Positions 1 through 5,977 of a stretch of DNA of 13,394 bases are shown here, piece by piece. The stretch comes from a bacterium (GTDB lineage Bacteria; Patescibacteriota; Andersenbacteria; UBA10190), in assembly GCA_002686445.1 (NCBI GenBank), contig NZCO01000047.1:1-13394 (forward strand). Reading direction: 5' to 3'. Within the stretch, counting starts at the first letter, position 1. Each line of letters begins with the position of its first letter. A model generated the notes under the pieces. The model made no database searches and was not told where the DNA came from. It was given only the letters and a program-made list of their open reading frames with translations. A program made the position numbers and the translations under genes.

Positions 1-121
1 CGCGACTAAAGACATCATGGTTGAGGGCGGATTGACGGTTAGGGCGCCTCTATTCATTAAGACGGGCGATACCGTATTAATAGACACTAGAGATAAATCC
101 TACGCCGAGCGAGTGGGCTGA
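1..121 (+). CDS. efp: Elongation factor P, C-terminal fragment (5' end outside window)
   Basis: EF-P binds the ribosome between the P and E sites and relieves stalling at polyproline stretches. Only the last 39 residues are present, read from base 2 and ending in TGA at 119-121. The visible part matches the C-terminal OB domain of EF-P: a Gly-rich turn, then VRAPLFIKTGDTVLIDTR and the closing YAERVG, which parallels the usual VPLFV..GE.IKVDTR..EYV.RV ending. The N-terminal KOW-like domain and the loop whose residue may be modified lie upstream, so modification status cannot be judged. The tail is one residue past the usual V/K end. No terminator with a U-tract directly follows; instead an unusual folded region begins at 122. 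NrdA downstream has a Pro-rich tail, a plausible EF-P client, though that link is inference. Confidence 0.93.
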   Translation, partial: ATKDIMVEGGLTVRAPLFIKTGDTVLIDTRDKSYAERVG

Positions 122-289
122 AGCTTCTCGCTGCACTTAGATATGTCCTGCTGCGGGACAAGCGAAATCCCGCGAAGCTAAAAAGGCGCCTACCCCACGT
201 CGCCCCGCTATTGGCGGTGCTCTGCGGGATACCCCATTCGCATTGAACCACGGCCTCGACGGCCGGGGGCTTTTTAGCGAAGTGGGGTA
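122..289. other. Inverted-repeat region with possible pseudoknot after efp
   Basis: No convincing gene is seen. Three sets of complementary arms are visible. AGCTTC at 122-127 faces GAAGCT at 174-179. GCTAAAAAG at 177-185 is the exact complement of CTTTTTAGC at 270-278. TACCCCAC at 191-198 is the exact complement of GTGGGGTA at 282-289. The last two pairs are interleaved (A-B-A'-B'), so together they would form a pseudoknot in RNA. A second copy, TACCCCAT at 230-237, could compete for the same partner, and a CGGCC/GGCCG hairpin lies at 251-265. The first two stems share bases and exclude each other. The region could be the 3' UTR of efp, an attenuator, or a small RNA on either strand. I could not match it to tmRNA, RNase P, 6S or SRP RNA. 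Confidence 0.4.
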
Positions 290-400
290 AACCTGCCACA
301 ATATACGGACAAAAACGTCTTGACTGCGAGAGTGAATCGCGGAACGATTACTAGTGACGATGCCTTTGGCATCATAAGCGCCCCGGGACGCTCTCCCGAT

Positions 401-443
401 AACAAAAACCGCCGTGATGTATCACGTATTGGCGGATTTTGTT
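401..443. terminator. Bidirectional terminator-like hairpin upstream of sigma gene
   Basis: The arm at 401-413 (AACAAAAACCGCC) pairs with 431-443 (GGCGGATTTTGTT) at 12 of 13 positions. A further GTGA/TCAC stem lies inside at 414-425. A-rich 5' flank, GC core and T-rich 3' flank are the layout of a terminator usable from either strand, although the T-run is only four bases. Its 3' arm can instead pair with 537-544 and 565-573 downstream, which makes a switch possible. Confidence 0.45.
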
Positions 444-601
444 GACTTCCCCTCTTATTGGGCGTCGAAATACCACGCCGCTTACGGCGGGGTATGGAGA
501 CGTTCTCAAGCGCCGCGGCGGAGGCCGCCACTTTGCCAACAAAACGGCCCAGGTTCTGTTCGCTCCGCCAATACCCCATGGTTCGCCATGGGGTGAGCGA
601 A
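427..601 (+). promoter_or_regulatory. Folded leader region ahead of the sigma factor gene
   Basis: This non-coding stretch has dense secondary structure. TATTGGCGG at 427-435 is the exact complement of CCGCCAATA at 565-573, and TTTTGTTG at 437-444 is the exact complement of CAACAAAA at 537-544; the two stems are nested. Inside them, 470-480 pairs with 485-495 (one mismatch, loop CTTA), and GGCGG/CCGCC forms a hairpin near 518-530. Then 573-581 and 586-594 form a perfect 9-bp stem around a TTCG tetraloop, extended by TTCGCTC 559-565 with GAGCGAA 595-601. The long-range stems exclude the 401-443 hairpin. This could be a cis-regulatory leader of the sigma gene or an independent ncRNA. I recognise no known class. 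ORFs crossing this stretch look like products of its GC-rich composition. Confidence 0.45.
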
Positions 602-631
602 TGGACCGTTTTATTCTTGACTACAACCCTT

Positions 632-1483
632 GTGCCTAGCAGAAGCAAAAAAACAGGATCAATTCTTACGAAGTACCTTCAGGAAATAAGTGAGTCACCC
701 TTGCTGACCGCAGATGAAGAGCAGGAGCTCGCCACTGAGATTCAGCTCATGGGTAACCTCGAAGCCCACCAGAGAATGTTACGTTCGAATTTACGATTAG
801 TAGTGAGTATTGCCAAGAAGTATTCACCCGGGAATGACCCAGATATGTTGATGGACCTGATCCAGGAAGGAAACTTAGGACTCATGCGCGCCGTTGATCG
901 GTTTCAACCAGGGCGCAACACGCGCTTCTCAACCTACGGAGTGTATTGGATCAAGCAAGCTATATTGCGAGCACTAAAAGCGCGACGGACAGTTCGGTTA
1001 CCGGAAAATGTCGTTGATCGATTATTAAAAATGCAGCGGACGAAGCAGCGCCTATATCAGTTGCTCGGCCGAGTGCCGACGCCTGAAGAGATCGCTCAAG
1101 AAATGGAGGCGACGCTAGTTGAAATCCGTCGTCTGGAGGCCGCCGCCGCAGAGGTCGTGTCGCTTGATCAAACGAGTCGCGGGGCGGACCAGAGTGAATC
1201 GAGCAGCTTGGGTGACTTGTTGGCAGATGTTGAGGCACCGCAGCCTGATGATGTAGCAATCACCGAGCTCATGCGGGTGGAAATCCAGCGCGAGGTGGCA
1301 ACGCTGCCGGCTCGCGAGCAACAGATATTAGCCCTGCGCTTTGGTCTGAGTGGCAATAAGCCACATACCCTAGAAGATATTGGCCATGAATTTGGGGTCA
1401 GTCGCGAGCGAGTTCGCCAGCTGCAGAACGCGGCCCTAGAGCGATTGCGCAAGCGGCGAGCAATCCAGCGCGCCTACCAATAG
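632..1483 (+). CDS. RNA polymerase sigma factor, sigma-70 family (RpoD/SigA-like)
   Basis: The product directs RNA polymerase to promoters. With the GTG start at 632 it has 283 residues. Region 1.2 lies near residues 11-40. Region 2 is at about 50-113: NLRLVVSIAKKY, the core-binding LIQEGNLGLMRAVDRF, and the -10-binding FSTYGVYWIKQAI. Region 3 is at about 119-195, and region 4 at 222-275 with the -35 helix-turn-helix GVSRERVRQLQ near 255-265. Region 1.1 is absent. The usual TWWIRQAI and RTIRIPVHM motifs of housekeeping factors read VYWIKQAI and RTVRLPENV, so this may be a group 2 factor or a divergent primary one; I therefore give no symbol. The start is uncertain. TTG 617, ATG 578 and ATG 458 are in frame, but homology begins only after 632, and upstream starts would run through the folded leader. 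No clear SD is seen. Confidence 0.88.
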   Translation: MPSRSKKTGSILTKYLQEISESPLLTADEEQELATEIQLMGNLEAHQRMLRSNLRLVVSIAKKYSPGNDPDMLMDLIQEGNLGLMRAVDRFQPGRNTRFSTYGVYWIKQAILRALKARRTVRLPENVVDRLLKMQRTKQRLYQLLGRVPTPEEIAQEMEATLVEIRRLEAAAAEVVSLDQTSRGADQSESSSLGDLLADVEAPQPDDVAITELMRVEIQREVATLPAREQQILALRFGLSGNKPHTLEDIGHEFGVSRERVRQLQNAALERLRKRRAIQRAYQ

Positions 1484-1510
1484 ACAATCATTGTAGATAC
1501 ACCGGGGCTC

Positions 1511-1530
1511 GTGTAGCCGCGTGCTACACT
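1511..1530 (+). promoter_or_regulatory. Extended -10 promoter overlapped by a palindrome (GH1 gene)
   Basis: TGCTACACT at 1522-1530 fits an extended -10 (TGnTATAAT) with TACACT at 1525-1530. The ATG follows 7 nt later, so transcription would start at or next to the start codon and the mRNA would be leaderless. No good -35 is seen, as expected for an extended -10. A perfect inverted repeat, GTGTAGC (1511-1517), 5-nt spacer, GCTACAC (1523-1529), covers the -10 and would suit a repressor operator. It could also be the stem of a hairpin at the end of the sigma transcript, although it has no U-tract. Confidence 0.5.
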
Positions 1531-1537
1531 GTAGGGC

Positions 1538-2710
1538 ATGTCCGATTTTTTGTGGGGAGCAGCTACGAGCGCTCACCAGGTCGAAGGCAACAACGTTCAC
1601 AGTGATTGGTGGGATTGGGAGAAGAGTACCAACGGGGTTACTCGGTCCGGTGTGGCAGCAGATCACTATCGGCACTTTGCCGAAGACTTTGCCTTGGCGA
1701 AAGAGCTCGGGCACAACGCCCATCGCCTGTCACTGGAGTGGAGTCGATTAGAAGTTGAGCCAGGTAAATGGAACGAGCGGGCGATCAGTCACTACCGGGA
1801 AGTGTTGCTGGCACTGCGTGAGGCGGGCCTGACCTCGTTTGTGACGCTGCACCATTTCACCAACCCACAGTGGTTCGCCACGCAGGGCGGTTGGCTGGCT
1901 CGTAGCGCGCCAGTACGCTTTGCCCGTTATGCGGCCATGGCGGCTGATCGATTTGGTGACCTGGTTGATTTTTGGGTGACGATTAATGAACCGATGGTCT
2001 ACGCGACCCAGAGTTTTTGGCACAAGCGCTGGCCCCCTCAGCTGGGCAGTTGGTCGGCGCTGCGCACTGCACTACGACACCTCGCGTCCGGCCACGAGCT
2101 AGCTTATCAGGAGCTGCATAAGCAATTGCCGGAGGCTCAGGTGGGCATAGCCAAGCACGTGATCGCCTATGTTCCCAGCGACAATGCGACCTGGACCGGG
2201 CGCCAAGCCGCGGCTTGGGAAGACAGCTGGTTTAACCATCGTTTTTTTAAGCAGACGCCGGACTCACACGATTTTATTGGCGTGAACTATTACTTTCATC
2301 AGCGCCCGCAATCCGTTTCGCTTATCCCACCACGACTCCACACACAGGCCTGGCAGGGAGCAGTATCTGATATGGACTGGCCTATTTGGCCGGAAGGGTT
2401 AGCGCATGCGCTACGCGGCATGAGCCGGTATAAAAAACCTTTGTATGTGACGGAGAACGGGTTGGCGGATGCCAAGGATACGCGGCGTCCTGACTTCATT
2501 CGTGATCACCTACGCGTCATAGAGCGGGCACAAGCTGATGGTATTGATGTGCGTGGCTATCTGCATTGGTCACTGCTCGATAACTTTGAGTGGGATCACG
2601 GCTTTGATCCGCGCTTTGGTTTGGTTGAGGTAGATTACGCCACCCAAAAGCGCACTCCGCGGCAATCCGCGTACGTGTATAGGGCTGTTATTGAGCAAGC
2701 TGGCGGATAA
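1538..2710 (+). CDS. Glycoside hydrolase family 1 (beta-glucosidase-like)
   Basis: GH1 enzymes are retaining beta-glycosidases with a TIM-barrel fold, acting on beta-glucosides, beta-galactosides or related sugars. The 390-residue protein begins with the typical FLWGAATSAHQVEGNN (residues 4-19). It carries TINEP with the predicted acid/base Glu151, VTENG with the predicted nucleophile Glu306, and HWSLLDNFEW at 343-352, the usual sugar-binding stretch. ADHYRHFAEDFALAKELG at 41-58 and the RLSLEWSR motif at 63-70 also fit. It is shorter than the usual ~450 residues, missing mainly sequence between the two catalytic Glu, so loops around the active site appear trimmed. There is no signal peptide, so it should act in the cytoplasm. 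No SD is present; the promoter predicts a leaderless mRNA. Substrate cannot be read from the sequence. Confidence 0.93.
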   Translation: MSDFLWGAATSAHQVEGNNVHSDWWDWEKSTNGVTRSGVAADHYRHFAEDFALAKELGHNAHRLSLEWSRLEVEPGKWNERAISHYREVLLALREAGLTSFVTLHHFTNPQWFATQGGWLARSAPVRFARYAAMAADRFGDLVDFWVTINEPMVYATQSFWHKRWPPQLGSWSALRTALRHLASGHELAYQELHKQLPEAQVGIAKHVIAYVPSDNATWTGRQAAAWEDSWFNHRFFKQTPDSHDFIGVNYYFHQRPQSVSLIPPRLHTQAWQGAVSDMDWPIWPEGLAHALRGMSRYKKPLYVTENGLADAKDTRRPDFIRDHLRVIERAQADGIDVRGYLHWSLLDNFEWDHGFDPRFGLVEVDYATQKRTPRQSAYVYRAVIEQAGG

Positions 2711-2755
2711 AAACTTTTGCACCAGTACTCATTCCCGCAAGAAGCGAATCCGAAT

Positions 2756-2761
2756 TATACT
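2756..2761 (+). promoter_or_regulatory. -10 element giving a predicted leaderless transporter mRNA
   Basis: TATACT (5 of 6 to TATAAT) ends 6 nt before the ATG at 2768, which would place the transcription start at the start codon. No convincing -35 lies 16-18 nt upstream (TTCCCG at 2732-2737 is poor). There is no SD before the gene, which agrees with a leaderless start. The same spacing is seen at the GH1 gene. Confidence 0.45.
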
Positions 2762-2767
2762 AATTAG

Positions 2768-3694
2768 ATGTTGTACTTGGCATACGCGTTGCTCGGTCAT
2801 GTAGGCAACGCATTCGTCTTCATCATCGACAAGACATTGTTGACTGGCGACAATCGCATTAGTAACCCGTTGCGGATGGCCTATTACACGGGCTTATTGT
2901 CGATCTTAGCAGTGGTGTTGCTTCCGTTTGTTCCAGACTTACCGACAGTGTGGTTGTTAACCTGGTCGACCATTGCCAGCGCATTCTTTTTGGGCGCGCT
3001 GTGGGTATTTTTCGCAGCACTCAAGACGGACGAGCCCACCCGGGTAGTACCTGTCATCGGCTCTGCCGTGCCACTGTTTACGCTGCTGTTTGCGGTGGCG
3101 TTCTTGGGGGAGCGACTCACGGGACTCCAAATACTGGGCGTTATTGTTCTAATAGTTGGTGGCGTATTGCTTTCCATAAGTATTAAAGGCGTCAGGGGGC
3201 TTTCTCGACAAACTATCTGGCTGACATTGTTCGGCGGTATCTTGTTCGCAGCACATTTTGCGACGATAAAGTATATCTACAACGGGTACCCCTCATTCCT
3301 CGGCGCATTCATGTATTCTCGCCTGACCATGACGCTAGTCGCGGTGCTGTTTATGGGTCCCCTACTGTGGATTTTAAAAAAATCGCCTCGTCCGCGCCGC
3401 CAAAAATCTGCCGCTAATCATCAAAAAACAGCCGTTGTTACCAGCTTGTTTATTGGCAACAAGGCGCTGGGAGCAGGGACGGTCTTACTGCAAAACTACG
3501 CCATCAGTCTTGGCAGTGTCACGGTTGTAAACGCCTTACAGGGAACGCAGTACCTGGTGCTGTTAGTGCTAGCCATTGCTGTCTCTCGCTGGTGGCCGCA
3601 CTTGTGGGCTGAAGAGCTGAAACGCGTAGCGCTCTGGCAGAAGCTATCTGGTATTATATTAGTTAGTTCTGGCCTAGCCTTAATTCTGATTTAG
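2768..3694 (+). CDS. EamA/DMT-superfamily permease
   Basis: This is a 308-residue, very hydrophobic protein with about ten membrane segments (near 3-20, 36-54, 66-84, 92-112, 120-137, 149-167, 178-202, 224-244, 251-272, 290-308). That is the 5+5 arrangement of EamA drug/metabolite transporters. The first half ends in a typical EamA pattern, PVIGSAVPLFTLLFAVAFLGERL (95-117) followed by a Gly-rich helix. A basic loop (RPRRQK, 208-213) precedes the last helices and is probably cytoplasmic. Members move small metabolites, amino acids, nucleotide sugars or drugs across the inner membrane; the substrate cannot be inferred. It lies between two glycosidase genes, so sugar or glycoside transport is a reasonable guess. 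Only one base separates its stop from the next start, so the two are likely co-transcribed. Confidence 0.82.
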   Translation: MLYLAYALLGHVGNAFVFIIDKTLLTGDNRISNPLRMAYYTGLLSILAVVLLPFVPDLPTVWLLTWSTIASAFFLGALWVFFAALKTDEPTRVVPVIGSAVPLFTLLFAVAFLGERLTGLQILGVIVLIVGGVLLSISIKGVRGLSRQTIWLTLFGGILFAAHFATIKYIYNGYPSFLGAFMYSRLTMTLVAVLFMGPLLWILKKSPRPRRQKSAANHQKTAVVTSLFIGNKALGAGTVLLQNYAISLGSVTVVNALQGTQYLVLLVLAIAVSRWWPHLWAEELKRVALWQKLSGIILVSSGLALILI

Positions 3695-3695
3695 T

Positions 3696-4700
3696 ATGGG
3701 TCGTCGACGCCGAGCGAAAATTAGAGGGTGGTTCTTCGCGATCATCGCAGTCGTGCTGCTGTTATTGATGCTCCTAGCCGCACCAAACCCGACGGCTGAT
3801 CGCCAAGTCTATGGTGTTTCGTTCTCAGCCCCACACGCTCGAGGGATTGGTCTCGATTGGCAGCAAACCTACCAAGCTATTTTGACTGACCTGGGCGTTA
3901 AGCGCCTGCGCTTAGCTGCCTACTGGAATGACATTGCTCCGGAAGAGGGCGTGTTCAATTTCGAAGAGCTTGACTATCAAATGGATCAGGCGGCCGCCAA
4001 CGATGCGCAGGTGATCTTAGCAGTTGGTCGCAAGCTCCCCCGCTGGCCGGAATGTCATGCACCCGACTGGGTCAAAGACTATCCCAAAGCTCAGCAAGAT
4101 CAGTTCCAGCTCGACATGTTGGCCACGGTGGTTGACCGGTATAAGGATCATCCGGCGTTGCGGATGTGGCAGCTAGAAAACGAACCGTTGTTGGAGTTTG
4201 GCATTTGTCCGCCGGAAGACCGAGCGTTGCTTGAGACGGAGCAGCTGTTGGTTCGCTCGTTTGATCCAGATCATCAGATCATGATCACTGACTCGGGCGA
4301 GTTGAACTCGTGGATTCCTGCCTCGCAATATGGCGACATCTTGGGCACCACCATGTATCGCACTGTGTTCTCTGGCCGGACGCAGAAGTTATTCCGCTAT
4401 GACTACATTTTCCCCTCCTGGCTCTATCGCGCCAAGGGTCGCTTGGTCAAGATTGTGAATGGAAACGACGTATTGATCTCTGAGCTACAAGGTGAGCCTT
4501 GGGGTGTCGCACCGTTTCCTGATATGACGGTGGAGCAGCGCCGTGAGTCGCTGTCACCGGATCGTCTCCGGCAGCTGCAAAGATTTGCGGCACGCACCCA
4601 ACTACCCGAAGCCTACTGGTGGGGAGTTGAATACTGGTACTGGGAAAAGGAAGTAAACGGGGAGGATGTGTTCTGGGAAACAGCGCGCGGATGGTTCTAA
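3696..4700 (+). CDS. Membrane-anchored TIM-barrel glycoside hydrolase (clan GH-A type)
   Basis: The 334-residue protein has a basic N-terminus (MGRRRRAKIR), one hydrophobic helix (about 12-29), and then a catalytic domain that should lie outside the membrane. The helix could be a signal peptide or an anchor; no lipobox Cys is seen. The domain looks like clan GH-A: LGVKRLRLAAYWNDIAPEEG (66-85) is a typical GH5/GH10/GH42-like strand-helix stretch, MWQLENEP (157-164) holds the likely acid/base Glu163, and LISELQGEPW (260-269) the likely nucleophile Glu263. DSGELNSW (199-206) and YWWGVEYWYW (307-316) add aromatic and acidic residues expected near the active site. The CAZy family is not certain and substrate is unknown. 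It starts one base after the transporter stop, so the two are probably translated from one mRNA. No independent SD is obvious. Confidence 0.75.
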   Translation: MGRRRRAKIRGWFFAIIAVVLLLLMLLAAPNPTADRQVYGVSFSAPHARGIGLDWQQTYQAILTDLGVKRLRLAAYWNDIAPEEGVFNFEELDYQMDQAAANDAQVILAVGRKLPRWPECHAPDWVKDYPKAQQDQFQLDMLATVVDRYKDHPALRMWQLENEPLLEFGICPPEDRALLETEQLLVRSFDPDHQIMITDSGELNSWIPASQYGDILGTTMYRTVFSGRTQKLFRYDYIFPSWLYRAKGRLVKIVNGNDVLISELQGEPWGVAPFPDMTVEQRRESLSPDRLRQLQRFAARTQLPEAYWWGVEYWYWEKEVNGEDVFWETARGWF

Positions 4701-4711
4701 AGTAGGGTGTC

Positions 4712-4879
4712 ATGTTGACTACCGGTGAATGGTTGATAGTAATTGCGGGCGTGCTGCTGGCTGTGTCGTTGCCGTTTCTTGCGGCTGGATCATATGTGCT
4801 GTGGATCATGGCGCAGGCCATATACTTCATTGGATTAGGAGTGGCAGTCACCTATTTTTTGGCGCAGCGTCGTGTTTGA
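4712..4879 (+). CDS. Small membrane protein, 55 aa, unknown function
   Basis: A 55-residue ORF runs from ATG 4712 to TGA 4877-4879. It is almost entirely hydrophobic: one segment at about 7-28 and another at about 30-50, ending in a basic AQRRV, so a two-helix hairpin with the C-terminus in the cytoplasm is likely. It begins 11 nt after the glycosidase stop, with only a weak purine patch (TAGGG) upstream. Its last eight bases overlap the GTG start of the next gene, a layout typical of translational coupling. No family is recognised. The tight packing between two genes on the same strand and the clear membrane character argue for a real gene rather than chance. Confidence 0.6.
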   Translation: MLTTGEWLIVIAGVLLAVSLPFLAAGSYVLWIMAQAIYFIGLGVAVTYFLAQRRV

Positions 4880-5831
4880 GATAGCGCTACTCGACGTCGT
4901 TTCGTTTATTCGACAGGGGTCCGCGGCGATAGCCGGAGCCGGCGCCCTGTTTGGCTTATTTTTTTTCAGTGGTGGCAAGAAGCAACTATTCCGCGCTATC
5001 GACCAGAACACTGTAATAGCGTCGGTGGTGTACATAGTGGCCTGGCTGGTCGGGTGGATGATACGTGTGCCAGCGGTAGCAGCACACGTCGGTATTTCGC
5101 TCGAGCCAGCGATAGATGATTTCGCGCGAGGCTACATGGTGCAGTGGCCGCTGGTGATAATCTTAGCGATTCTGGTACTGACGAGCCGGCGCGGGTTTGC
5201 GCGGATGCCACAGGCATACAATCTGTCTTTCTTTGTGGTGATGAGCATTCTGATTAGCACGTACGGGGTGGCAGCCTCATTCGGTAGGCAGGAGCTGTCG
5301 TACATTTTGCACGGGTGGCATTCCATCCTCACGTTAGGAACTGTAGTGGTGCTCGATTACCTATTCTTTGCCAGTCGGAACGACCGTCGCCAGCTGGCAA
5401 TGTTGACTGAAACGTTTTCATGGTTCACTGTGCTCATCTTCGTGGGGCTCGGCTTGGATTGGATAAGTACCTACTTTATTTTGCCCGGGGCGTTGGATGC
5501 CAGTCAGCGATTTTTCTTCGTCCAGACATTGATCGTGATTATTGTCATTAATGGTGCCTTGTTGTCCGGTCCGCTGACACGAGCGGCCAGTACATATCTG
5601 TCTGCGCAGAAAAAGCTGCCTCGCAACCTGCATCTGGGATTGGGTCTAATGGGCGTGATATCGCTGGTGTCGTGGGTGTCGATTACGTTCCTTGATTTCG
5701 TGCAAGACATTGGGCTGACGTACGGACAGCTGGCGACGGTGTATCTACTGCTGATAGCCGGGGGCTTCCTCACGCATCTCGTCATTGACGGCTGGCCGTT
5801 GGGAACCAAGAAGATTTTCCGCAACTTATAG
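4872..5831 (+). CDS. Polytopic membrane protein, unknown family
   Basis: The 319-residue protein starts at GTG 4872, overlapping the preceding 55-aa gene by 8 nt. About nine hydrophobic segments are visible (near 15-32, 47-65, 92-104, 117-134, 145-167, 182-203, 216-233, 256-274, 286-305). Possible functional polar residues within or beside helices include H72, H147 and H150 (HGWH), D196, H254, H302 and D306. The paired His in HGWH could suggest metal or heme binding, but this is only a visual hint. I recognise no family. It closes the gene group that starts at 1538 and is followed by a strong terminator. A role together with the 55-aa peptide is inferred from the overlap alone. Confidence 0.7.
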   Translation: MFEIALLDVVSFIRQGSAAIAGAGALFGLFFFSGGKKQLFRAIDQNTVIASVVYIVAWLVGWMIRVPAVAAHVGISLEPAIDDFARGYMVQWPLVIILAILVLTSRRGFARMPQAYNLSFFVVMSILISTYGVAASFGRQELSYILHGWHSILTLGTVVVLDYLFFASRNDRRQLAMLTETFSWFTVLIFVGLGLDWISTYFILPGALDASQRFFFVQTLIVIIVINGALLSGPLTRAASTYLSAQKKLPRNLHLGLGLMGVISLVSWVSITFLDFVQDIGLTYGQLATVYLLLIAGGFLTHLVIDGWPLGTKKIFRNL

Positions 5832-5860
5832 TCCGGAATGAGCCTCTAGAAGGGTTAAGA

Positions 5861-5888
5861 ACGGCTCAACCACCGGTTGAGCCGTTTT
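5861..5888 (+). terminator. Rho-independent terminator closing the 1538-5831 group
   Basis: ACGGCTCAAC (5861-5870) pairs perfectly with GTTGAGCCGT (5876-5885) around a 5-nt loop, and the stem runs into a TTTT tract. It lies 29 nt after the TAG of the 319-aa gene. Confidence 0.9.
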
Positions 5889-5906
5889 AGTGCGCGGCTG
5901 CACTAG

Positions 5907-5970
5907 TTGACACTAACAGGATCCGGATGCATCGTTGGGGGCTCTTTACCAACTAAACCAGTTATAGGAG
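5907..5970 (+). promoter_or_regulatory. Leader of the PnuC-like gene: -35 candidate and SD
   Basis: A perfect TTGACA is at 5907-5912, just after the terminator, but the 16-18 nt spaced -10 candidates (CATCGT, ATCGTT) are poor, so promoter assignment is weak. GTTGG (5934-5938) and CCAAC (5948-5952) could form a small hairpin. AGGAG at 5966-5970 is a clear SD, 7 nt before the GTG start at 5978, and decides that start over the out-of-frame ATG at 5973. Confidence 0.4.
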
Positions 5971-5977
5971 ACATGCC

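Noticed and set aside
458..631. N-terminal extension of the sigma factor from ATG 458 or 578
   Set aside because: The extension has no sigma-family similarity, is Arg/Ala-rich from GC-rich hairpins, and would be translated through the folded leader. The GTG at 632 is adjacent to region 1.2.
122..631. tmRNA, RNase P RNA, 6S RNA or SRP RNA
   Set aside because: I looked for the tRNA-like ends of tmRNA, the GAGGAAAGUCC core of RNase P, and the GGAAG/AGCA loop of SRP RNA, and found none. 6S cannot be fully excluded by eye.
87..648. Short minus- and plus-strand ORFs across the efp-sigma gap
   Set aside because: They lack an SD, show no recognisable domain, and coincide with inverted repeats; treated as chance frames.
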